Of a stretch of 9,599 bases of DNA, positions 1 to 5,736 are shown one piece after another. The stretch's first letter is position 1; every line of letters starts with the position of its first letter. Where the stretch lies: NCBI GenBank assembly GCA_017964325.1, contig JAGCSE010000161.1, positions 1-9,599 of the forward strand. The letters run 5' to 3'. Position numbers and translations under genes: made by a program. Source of the stretch: Victivallales bacterium. GTDB lineage: Bacteria; Verrucomicrobiota; Lentisphaeria; Oligosphaerales; Oligosphaeraceae. The notes beneath the pieces are model-generated. The model was not told the DNA's origin. It was given only the letters and a program-made list of their open reading frames with translations, and searched no databases.

Positions 1-1235
1 ACGTCGATGGCAAAGGCCAGATCGCGGACATTGATCCACTGTATCCGGGTGCGGAAATCGCCGGAGCGGACATGCATATTCTCGAGCCTGGAACAAACAA
101 ACGCGGCCTCGTGAAAGGATGGCTCATGACGGCGGACGGCAGGACGCTCGAAAACACCGAGACGCCCACCTACCGTTTCGGCCGATGGACCATCTATTGG
201 GACGCGGATTTGCAGAAGGAAATTTTCGGCGGAAAAATCACCGACCATAACGGCGGCCCCGTGTCGGACCATTCCTTTGGCGGCATGGTGCTGATCGCGG
301 ACATCATCGGCGACTGGCGTGAGGAGATTATCGCCTCACCGATCAACGGCGAATTCCGCATCTATTCGACGGATCTGCCCGCAATGGATCGCCGTCCATG
401 CTTCATGCAGGAGCACAACTACCGCATGCGCATGGCGGCGAACGCGATGGGATATGCCACGGAGGCGTTGCCGCCGTACGATCTGGAGAGTGAATCGCAC
501 AATCTTAACGGGACGTTCATCGACGGTAAAGGCAAGGGGCCCAACGAGATCCAGCTGGTCGTCGTCGCATCGCGACATGAACCGCTGAAAGGAACTGTGG
601 CTATGCAGCTGCCAGCGGATGTCATGTGCGACATGATGTCGTTCGACGTCGATTTGAAGCCGGGCGAACGGATGGTCAAACGAATCAAACTGTTGTCGGA
701 CAAACGGTTCCATGGCCCTGTCCGTTTCGTCTTGACGCAACCGGATGGCCGTCAGCTGAAAGGGCAGGTCTTGATCCAGATAGCCGCCAACGGCATGCCG
801 AAAGGCTATTTTGCTGAAGCGGAGGCGTTTACATCACAAACTGGCGGCGACGTCCATATCCGCGATGACAAGCCGGGCGTCCATGGCAAGGCGATCTCCC
901 ATTGGGACGCCAAAGGCCACACGCTGTCATGGGACGTGACGGTTCCGGCTGATGGAAACTACGTTTTCGCAGCTTGTTATTGCAATCCAGACGGCGCAAG
1001 GCGCCGTCTGATAATCGATGGCCGCGACATCGGTGTCTTCACCTTCGCGGGCAGCGGCGGCTTCGGCGAAACGCCCTACGAATGGACGCTTTTCACGGTC
1101 AGACGCGACAATGGCAAGCCATTCGTCATTCCGTTGACGGCTGGCAAGCACGTCGTCCAACTGGAGAACATGGACGGCAAAGGCACGAATCTGGATTATG
1201 TTGGATTTGTGAAAGAAGAAGATTGGGAGAGGTAA
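1..1235 (+). CDS. Rhamnogalacturonan lyase-like protein (PL11-related), 5' end missing
   Basis: Reading frame 3 is open from the window edge to TAA at 1233-1235, giving 410 visible residues; the start lies upstream. The first part carries hallmarks of family PL11 rhamnogalacturonan lyases, which cleave the GalA-Rha backbone of rhamnogalacturonan I: ADIDPLYPGAEI near residues 8-19, WTIYWDADLQKEI near 62-74, IIGDWREEII near 101-110, then FRIYSTDLP and a QEHNYRMRMAANAMGY block, matching the family's GDWREEV, LRIYTT and HDPQYRLSIAWQNVAYNQPP segments. This is the last part of a beta-propeller catalytic domain. A beta-rich Ig-like linker follows (about 168-263), then a CBM6/CBM35-like domain (about 268-405) opening with YFAEAEAF and closing with VVQLENMDGKGTNLDYVGF. 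The match is clear in pattern but divergent, so substrate is uncertain. It converges with the antitoxin gene, 25 bp away. No terminator hairpin is obvious between them. Confidence 0.78.
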   Translation, partial: VDGKGQIADIDPLYPGAEIAGADMHILEPGTNKRGLVKGWLMTADGRTLENTETPTYRFGRWTIYWDADLQKEIFGGKITDHNGGPVSDHSFGGMVLIADIIGDWREEIIASPINGEFRIYSTDLPAMDRRPCFMQEHNYRMRMAANAMGYATEALPPYDLESESHNLNGTFIDGKGKGPNEIQLVVVASRHEPLKGTVAMQLPADVMCDMMSFDVDLKPGERMVKRIKLLSDKRFHGPVRFVLTQPDGRQLKGQVLIQIAANGMPKGYFAEAEAFTSQTGGDVHIRDDKPGVHGKAISHWDAKGHTLSWDVTVPADGNYVFAACYCNPDGARRRLIIDGRDIGVFTFAGSGGFGETPYEWTLFTVRRDNGKPFVIPLTAGKHVVQLENMDGKGTNLDYVGFVKEEDWER

Positions 1236-1260
1236 CTGGCTGTAGTACAAATGGAAATGA

Positions 1261-1581
1261 TTACATCGCCGTGCGTTTGCGGTGTAAGATTCCGACCTTT
1301 TGGAAGAAGTCAGAATCATTCTGGATCAATCCAAGAAGACGCCTCGCCGCGCCGTCTGGATGACTGCGTCCACCTTCCCAGGCTTCAATGGTTTTCTGAG
1401 TCACGCCGAGGCATTGTGCAAAGACGCGCTGCGGCATTTTCGTGGCGTGGCGAATTGCCTTGATTTCATCGGCGGTTAAGTCGGGGACATCGCGTATTTG
1501 CAGAGTATCCACAATGACACCACGATGATCACCTTTTGTCAATCGCCGCACATCTTCCAATGCTTCTGCAAATCTACCCAT
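1261..1581 (-). CDS. HigA-type XRE-family antitoxin
   Basis: This 106-residue protein is likely the antitoxin and autorepressor of the pair with the upstream toxin gene. A helix-turn-helix of the XRE/HigA type is visible at about residues 49-86: MPQRVFAQCLGVTQKTIEAWEGG, followed by the SHPDGAARRLLGLI stretch typical of antitoxins paired with RelE/HigB toxins. An N-terminal segment (1-45) with the LTADEIKAIR entry helix precedes it. The gene starts 3 bp after the toxin stop codon. A GGAG sequence at 1591-1594, inside the toxin's last codons, lies 9 nt from this ATG and supports translational coupling. By family precedent it would bind the toxin and the shared promoter. The C-terminus is a basic tail, HRKRTAM, and the gene ends 25 bp from the lyase stop. 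HigA-like is a family-level call. Confidence 0.85.
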   Translation of the reverse strand: MGRFAEALEDVRRLTKGDHRGVIVDTLQIRDVPDLTADEIKAIRHATKMPQRVFAQCLGVTQKTIEAWEGGRSHPDGAARRLLGLIQNDSDFFQKVGILHRKRTAM

Positions 1582-1584
1582 GAT

Positions 1585-1941
1585 TCAATTCTCCAATTCC
1601 AAAATTTCAACCACCGTCTTCAGTTCATTACGTTCCTCTGCACTGAGGTTTTCCTTTTCTGATTTGGCGAAGACATTGACAAAATAAAGACGCTGACTTA
1701 CTTCAAAATCCACGTAAATTACTCGTGCCGAACCGCTTTTGCCACGATGAGGGAAAGCGAAGCGCATTTTACGGGCACCGTTCGTTCCTTTGAGCACGGC
1801 ACCGACTTTGGGATTGGCGCACAATTCCATCTCCAGCCTGATCATATCGTCTTCTGTAAAGCCGATTCGATTCCATTTGGCGAGAAAGGAGGGCAAGGCG
1901 ATGAATTCACGGGACATTTCGTCATTATTTTGCTTTTCCAT
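1585..1941 (-). CDS. RelE/HigB-type mRNA interferase toxin
   Basis: The 118-residue product matches the RelE/HigB-2 group (PF06296-type) of toxins, which cut mRNA at the ribosome. Visible signatures in order are an N-terminal helical part with SREFIALPSFLAKWNRIGFTEDDMIRLE, then NPKVGAVLKGTNGARKMRFA (about 43-62), the diagnostic RGKSGSARVIY motif (about 66-76), a hydrophobic strand LYFVNVFAKSEKENLS, and a C-terminal helix AEERNELKTVVEILE. Lys and Arg residues of the GKSGSAR block are the expected RNA-contacting basic residues. It is the first gene of the minus-strand pair, as in higBA, and the antitoxin follows 3 bp later. No Shine-Dalgarno precedes ATG 1941, and a good -10 element sits 3 bp before it, so the message may be leaderless or translation may begin at Met9. 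The protein looks full-length and intact. Confidence 0.88.
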   Translation of the reverse strand: MEKQNNDEMSREFIALPSFLAKWNRIGFTEDDMIRLEMELCANPKVGAVLKGTNGARKMRFAFPHRGKSGSARVIYVDFEVSQRLYFVNVFAKSEKENLSAEERNELKTVVEILELEN

Positions 1942-1944
1942 AAT

Positions 1945-1972
1945 ATTATACCCGATTTTTTAGGGATTACAA
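1945..1972 (-). promoter_or_regulatory. Candidate promoter of the toxin-antitoxin operon
   Basis: On the minus strand, TTGTAA (1972-1967) and a perfect TATAAT (1950-1945) are separated by 16 bp. The -10 box ends only 3 bp before the toxin ATG, so transcription would start at or just after the start codon. A perfect 10-bp palindrome, ATAATATTAT (1940-1949), overlaps the -10 box and the start codon and could be an operator for the antitoxin. The box match is seen directly; promoter activity is inferred. Confidence 0.5.
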
Positions 1973-2387
1973 GTTTTCCATATGATTGAAAGATGTATTC
2001 TGTTTGGCAAGTATTCTGAATATTATAGCATAGTAAAAATGAAAATCAAGATATAGTATAAAAATTCTATTAATGTGAAGTTTTATTAATCAATAATATC
2101 ATAAAAGGTTAAATCTATATTTAGTCATGCAAAATAATAGTGATTACAAATGAATCATATAAAGTCATAATGATGAATTATAATGCAATCAAATGGAGAT
2201 TAAAGATGTTCTGGATCTGCTGGGATTATCACATTTCAGATGATCCAGAATGCCTGCCAATCCAGAATTATCATAAACGCAATTTTCATAGAGGATGTTT
2301 GTTTTTATAGAAAACTCCTGAAGCCGTGGTACAGTATGTAATGCACATTTCACCAGTTCAAAAATCTGTTTCTCAATAGGATATCCA
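1973..2387. other. AT-rich intergenic spacer
   Basis: This stretch between the divergent toxin-antitoxin operon and the GH10-like gene is very AT-rich from about 1980 to 2190 and then closer to the genome average. I find no convincing gene. The only longish minus-strand reading frame (2189-2401, 70 codons) lacks a ribosome binding site and any recognisable motif, and overlaps the next gene's start. It might be a decayed gene fragment. The one structured element is the hairpin at 2209-2250. An AGGA at 2378-2381 serves the downstream gene. Confidence 0.6.
2209..2250. repeat. Imperfect inverted repeat (14-bp arms)
   Basis: TTCTGGATCTGCTG (2209-2222) pairs with CAGATGATCCAGAA (2237-2250) across a 14-nt loop. 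The outer 9 bp are perfect, two positions are mismatched, and the inner 3 bp pair. A further partial copy, AATCCAGAAT, follows at about 2259-2268. No run of T follows on either strand, so it is not a standard terminator; it could be an operator, an RNA element, or the remnant of a mobile element. Confidence 0.55.
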
Positions 2388-4121
2388 ATGCATACCGCCA
2401 TGAAGAATTTCTTTCTTGCCGCCGTCGCGATTTCAGCTGCAGGGGCGTTCTGTTATGCACAACCAGCTGCAACGGCAAAAAAGACGCCACGCGTCAGTGC
2501 CACCATCGATTTTCTGGACTATGTTTTCTTCATGCACAAAGGTCTGGAGGATTATTATCCATTGGAGGAATACGAAAAGGAAATTAAGCAGTTGGCTGAG
2601 GCGGGAATAAAGAAAATCTACCTGCGCGTCAATGTCTGCGGGCTGACCCATTATCCAAGCAAGGTCTCCGCCCAATACGGCGAAAACGGCGCGCTCCATT
2701 GGACATTCGAGAAGGAGGCGTTGCGGTTGGTGGAGACCTACAAACATTACAATCCATGCACGGAAACCATCCGCATCGGCCATAAATACGGCATGGAGGT
2801 TTGGGCTTGGGAAAGCCTTCATGATGACGCGGGAGTCTGTTATTCCGATGCGACTATCTCTGACCGTTATGATGCCATTTACCAGAAACTTGGGGGATGG
2901 GCGCTGCTGGATCCGTTCTATCTGGACAATCCGGACGCGTTGGCGGAAATTGATCCGCAATTCAAGATGTTGGATGTTGATGTGAAGAAAATCAACGAAG
3001 AGGCGCGTCGGCTACCTATTGGAAAAATCGTCTTCACGAATCCTGAAAATAGGAAATGGCTTCCGCTTGGCAAAATCACGAAAGATAATCTTCGCATCTA
3101 TATCAGCCAGGATAACAAGAAATACACTTTGTATGATAAATCATTTTCTTTTTTGGCCCATAAGGTAAACGGTCGCAATCAGATAATCCTTTCCGATTTA
3201 AACATCACCCAACCCTACATCAAATTGGACTGCACCGACAATAGTTCAAGTTATTCCATGGTCATTACGCAACTCACTGGAGAAGGTGAACTTTTCAATA
3301 CGGATGGGCAACTGGTTCCCTCTGTTTGGAATTGGGGGAGCGGCGATCCTGAAAAGTCGTGGATCAATTTCTCCCAGCTTACAGGTCCTGCTGCATGGGA
3401 CTATCAGGACCGTTGCGTGGGGTGTTTTGTGGGCGTCATTCCGCAGACGCGATACTATCTGGGCGTGGTCGAATACGCTACGGAGAAGGGCATGAAGCAT
3501 GGATTGGACCGTTTCCGCGAACTGGCGGAATATCCTTTCGACGGCTTCATGTTCAACACGCGATGCCATAGCGCCCGTGCCGATGCGGAACGCTATGGCT
3601 TTAATCCGGAAGTGCTTGCGAAATTCAAGGTGCGTTTTGGTCATGACTATGGTGGTGCCGAGGCGGACAAGGAGGGCGTCTGCCAAATTCGAGCGGAAGG
3701 CATTGCGGATTTCTTCAAAAATTGCAAGGCATTGACAAACGGTCGTCCCATCTACATGTCTGCACCCATGCCGATTGAAATGAAAAACGACCCAAATTTC
3801 AACACTAATTTCGGTCCGCTACCGTGGCTCTACAAGCGATATTTTGCTAACGGTTCTATCGACGGCGTTGTCATGATTGGCAAAAATTGGCATAACGGCA
3901 CGGATTTTTCCCACTATTTCACGGATGAAATAACAGGTGGCAAGCCAGTCAAGATCGGCATTTTCCGCGAAGGGGCCAAATATGGCAAAGACATGAATTT
4001 TTTCTTAGAGGATATGGGAGAGCTCCTGAATGCAAATCTTGACGAGATAGAGTTCTATGAAAGCATGATTCTCAATCAACGCCCCGCCATGCTGGATTTC
4101 ATCAAAAAGAGCATAAAATGA
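2388..4121 (+). CDS. Secreted GH10-like (GHL10-type) TIM-barrel glycosidase-like protein
   Basis: The 577-residue product has a Sec signal peptide (MKNFFLAAVAISAAGAFCYA, cleavage near residue 24 or 30), so it acts outside the cytoplasm. The body resembles GH10-like putative glycoside hydrolases: IKQLAEAGIKKIYLRVN (66-82), the HKYGMEVWAWESLHDD strand-loop (132-147), and the barrel strand EYPFDGFMFNTR (381-392) followed by YGFNPEVLAKFKVRFG (403-418). Residues about 210-305 form a beta-rich insert (NLRIYISQDNKKYTLYD, QIILSDLNITQPYIKLDC) that looks like a carbohydrate-binding sandwich set into the barrel. Acidic residues E142 and D385 are at barrel strand ends and could be catalytic, but I cannot assign them. 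Start 2388 is preferred because AGGA lies 6 nt upstream; Met5 at 2400 is the alternative. It converges with the nuclease gene, 18 bp away, without an obvious terminator. The substrate is unknown. Confidence 0.72.
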   Translation: MHTAMKNFFLAAVAISAAGAFCYAQPAATAKKTPRVSATIDFLDYVFFMHKGLEDYYPLEEYEKEIKQLAEAGIKKIYLRVNVCGLTHYPSKVSAQYGENGALHWTFEKEALRLVETYKHYNPCTETIRIGHKYGMEVWAWESLHDDAGVCYSDATISDRYDAIYQKLGGWALLDPFYLDNPDALAEIDPQFKMLDVDVKKINEEARRLPIGKIVFTNPENRKWLPLGKITKDNLRIYISQDNKKYTLYDKSFSFLAHKVNGRNQIILSDLNITQPYIKLDCTDNSSSYSMVITQLTGEGELFNTDGQLVPSVWNWGSGDPEKSWINFSQLTGPAAWDYQDRCVGCFVGVIPQTRYYLGVVEYATEKGMKHGLDRFRELAEYPFDGFMFNTRCHSARADAERYGFNPEVLAKFKVRFGHDYGGAEADKEGVCQIRAEGIADFFKNCKALTNGRPIYMSAPMPIEMKNDPNFNTNFGPLPWLYKRYFANGSIDGVVMIGKNWHNGTDFSHYFTDEITGGKPVKIGIFREGAKYGKDMNFFLEDMGELLNANLDEIEFYESMILNQRPAMLDFIKKSIK

Positions 4122-4139
4122 TGAAGATATAAGATCAAT

Positions 4140-5240
4140 TTAGTTTTTTGTATTTTCATGACGAGACCTGATTTGTGCTTCCGCATCAGCATAGCATTTG
4201 GCAAATTGCGCTTGTGTTGGAAGAATCTTCTTCAACTCATAATCGGAGATGCCCATTGGGAGGCCTAGCTTCTCAAGATGATATTTTGCCAGAACTCGGT
4301 TGTGTTCCTTGCAGATGAGGACACCGACGGGCGGATTGTCGCCTGGCGTGTTGAGGACGTGTTCGGCCATGACCATGTAACCGCTGAGTTGGCCAAGGTC
4401 TGCGGGTTCATATTTCGTTGTCTTTACCTCCATTACCAAGTAGCGGTGGAGAGGAATGATGTAAAAGAGAAGGTCGATGTTCTTTGTCTCGCCGCCGATT
4501 TCCACTGGATATTCCTTGCCGACAAATGAGACAAGCCGTCCAAGCGACAGGAGCGTTCGCTCGATGTTTGCCACAATTGCCGCTTTGAGTTCTGTTTCGG
4601 TGTGTTTCTCCTGTAGTCCAAAGACATCGAAAACCTGTGGATCCTTTATGAGTTGCTCTGCAAGGTCGCAATCGTCGGAAGGCATTGTCAGCTCAAAGTT
4701 TGTCTGTCCTTTGCCTTCACGTTCATAAAGATCGGTGGAGAGCCAATTAAGGAGGACACTTCGGCTCCATCCATTTTGGATTGTACGCCTCACATAGAAT
4801 AGCGCTTTCTCTCGATTGCCTTTGCATTTGTCGATAATGGTTGTGTGATGTCCCCATGGCACGGAGATCAATTCTCCAACAAGTTGTTGGAAATTTGGAA
4901 ATGCATGGTAAAACTCATAGAAATTTTGACAGTATCTAAGATTTTGTGTAGAGAATCCATGCGATTCAGGAATGGCTTGTTTCAGATCTTGGCTGAGTCT
5001 GTTGAAGAAACCTGATCCATAGATTTTGGTTCCGCAATATTTCTCGCTGATATCTTTTCCCAGATTCCAATAAAACTCAATGATGGTTGAATTGACCGAT
5101 ATGGCGGCCTTGATTTGAGTGGCACGATAGCGTTTCTTCAGTTCGCCAATCCAGGCAATGTAATCCTTCTGCAATGATATGTCTTGATTATTGTTGTCTT
5201 GTTTCATGTTTATGTCAATACTGTTGGGGTGATTTTTCAT
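4140..5240 (-). CDS. YhcG/DUF1016-family PD-(D/E)XK nuclease
   Basis: From ATG 5240 this gives 366 residues, close to the usual size of YhcG-type proteins. The N-terminal DUF1016 helical domain is clear: YIAWIGELKKRYRATQIKAA, then NSTIIEFYWNLGKDISEK and SQDLKQAIPESHGFSTQNLRY, and SVPWGHHTTIIDK. The C-terminal nuclease domain shows IDLLFYIIPLHRYLVMEVK with candidate catalytic residues D256, E271 and K273, followed by YEPADLGQLSGYM and VGVLICKEHNRVLAKYHL. All core residues are present, so it is probably active on DNA or RNA. The family often sits near restriction-modification and other defence genes, and its cellular role is unsettled. The start is uncertain: the frame is open to 5342, with TTG 5303, GTG 5294 and ATG 5207 as alternatives, none with a good ribosome binding site. 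The strong site in the region belongs to the leader ORF at 5318-5401. Confidence 0.88.
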   Translation of the reverse strand: MKNHPNSIDINMKQDNNNQDISLQKDYIAWIGELKKRYRATQIKAAISVNSTIIEFYWNLGKDISEKYCGTKIYGSGFFNRLSQDLKQAIPESHGFSTQNLRYCQNFYEFYHAFPNFQQLVGELISVPWGHHTTIIDKCKGNREKALFYVRRTIQNGWSRSVLLNWLSTDLYEREGKGQTNFELTMPSDDCDLAEQLIKDPQVFDVFGLQEKHTETELKAAIVANIERTLLSLGRLVSFVGKEYPVEIGGETKNIDLLFYIIPLHRYLVMEVKTTKYEPADLGQLSGYMVMAEHVLNTPGDNPPVGVLICKEHNRVLAKYHLEKLGLPMGISDYELKKILPTQAQFAKCYADAEAQIRSRHENTKN

Positions 5241-5317
5241 TGTTTCTTGATGAAGCTGAACAATCTTATCTAGTCTTGTCCAGCAGTGGTTCACTAATTC
5301 CAATTCATAATATGTGT

Positions 5318-5401
5318 CTAATTCAATTGTGAATGCGTGCGTTCACAATTGGAAATGTCCAGAAAACTTTTGTCTAAGGCTTGTATCGTATTCTTTTCCA
5401 T
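5318..5401 (-). CDS. 27-codon leader ORF upstream of the YhcG-like gene
   Basis: On the minus strand an AAGGAG (5413-5408) lies 6 nt before ATG 5401, the best ribosome binding site in the window. The ORF runs 27 codons (begins MEKNTIQALDKSFLDIS) to TAG at 5320-5318, just upstream of the nuclease gene and in a different frame. Its second half contains a perfect 10-bp inverted repeat. It may be a regulatory leader peptide, or the original N-terminus of the nuclease gene separated by a frameshift, since the nuclease frame is open back to 5342 inside this ORF. I recognise no homologous peptide. Confidence 0.5.
   Translation of the reverse strand: MEKNTIQALDKSFLDISNCERTHSQLN
5324..5351. repeat. 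Perfect 10-bp inverted repeat in the YhcG leader
   Basis: CAATTGTGAA (5324-5333) and TTCACAATTG (5342-5351) flank an 8-nt centre. In the minus-strand transcript it would form a stable hairpin within the leader ORF and 84 nt or more before ATG 5240. No T-tract follows on either strand, so it is not a simple intrinsic terminator. An operator or a translation-sensitive hairpin is more likely. Confidence 0.7.
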
Positions 5402-5444
5402 TTTTTGCTCCTTCTTTATTTTTTTTACCGATATTTATTGTGTA

Positions 5445-5482
5445 GTTTGCATAATGTATCACAATTAAATAATTATGCAAAC
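5445..5482. repeat. Perfect 11-bp inverted repeat over a candidate promoter
   Basis: GTTTGCATAAT (5445-5455) and ATTATGCAAAC (5472-5482) are perfect complements across a 16-nt AT-rich centre. The arms cover the -35 box and the end of the -10 box of the promoter proposed at 5453-5480, the placing expected of an operator. Confidence 0.7.
5453..5480 (-). promoter_or_regulatory. Candidate promoter of leader ORF and YhcG-like gene
   Basis: On the minus strand TTGCAT (5480-5475) and TACATT (5458-5453) are 16 bp apart, and the -10 box is preceded by TGA, giving an extended -10. The predicted start near 5446 leaves about 45 nt before ATG 5401. Box matches are partial (each about 4 of 6), so this is supported mainly by position relative to the strong ribosome binding site and the overlapping inverted repeat. 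Confidence 0.4.
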
Positions 5483-5639
5483 GAATTTATAAAAAATATT
5501 AGCTGAAAAAATATTGTGAAAAAAGTCTGTATCGTGACTTTCTTTTTCAGGCGGTTGATGCCTTGAATGACTTGCATTTCATGTTTCACATCATGTGTCG
5601 AAATTTTTCTGCCAGATAGTGGAAATGACGCAGAGACAC

Positions 5640-5675
5640 AAAAAAACTGCCTGTCTTTCAATTCAAGGCAGGCAG
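5640..5675 (-). terminator. Rho-independent terminator after the GH42-like gene
   Basis: On the minus strand CTGCCTGCCTT (5675-5665) pairs with AAGACAGGCAG (5657-5647) around a 7-nt loop, with a single G-T wobble, and is followed directly by seven T residues (5646-5640). It lies about 60 bp past the stop codon at 5737 and has the full form of an intrinsic terminator in that orientation only. Confidence 0.88.
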
Positions 5676-5736
5676 GTTGATAATGATGATAGCAGATGTT
5701 TATCTGTTGTAAATGAATGTATTAGGACGTTTTATC

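Larger units (their letters stand above)
5402..5736. other. Intergenic region between GH42-like gene and YhcG leader
   Basis: It contains the terminator at 5640-5675, the 11-bp inverted repeat with its candidate promoter, repeated ATTGTGA-type half-sites, and two AAAAAATATT direct repeats (5491-5500 and 5506-5515). A 62-codon minus-strand frame (5473-5661) runs through the terminator and has no motif, so I do not call it a gene. Confidence 0.6.

Noticed and set aside
1263..1286. Inverted repeat near the lyase stop codon (ACATCGC/GCGGTGT)
   Set aside because: It is imperfect, lies within the antitoxin's last codons and has no T-tract, so there is no support as a terminator.
2193..2243. 16-codon plus-strand ORF starting MEIKDVLDLLGLSHFR
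   Set aside because: It has no ribosome binding site and is mostly the hairpin sequence; the peptide is too short to support.
2400..2465. Lipoprotein signal in the GH10-like protein
   Set aside because: The cysteine at residue 22 is preceded by GAF, which does not fit a lipobox; an ordinary signal peptide fits better.
4119..4150. Terminator between the convergent GH10-like and YhcG-like genes
   Set aside because: There is a run of six T residues at 4144-4149 but no stem before it on the plus strand.
5328..5347. CRP-type site (TGTGA...TCACA) in the YhcG leader
   Set aside because: The half-sites are separated by 10 bp, not the 6 bp of a CRP site, so I treat it as an inverted repeat of unknown binder.
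5473..5661. 62-codon minus-strand frame in the spacer
   Set aside because: It runs through the rho-independent terminator and the inverted repeat and has no recognisable motif or ribosome binding site.
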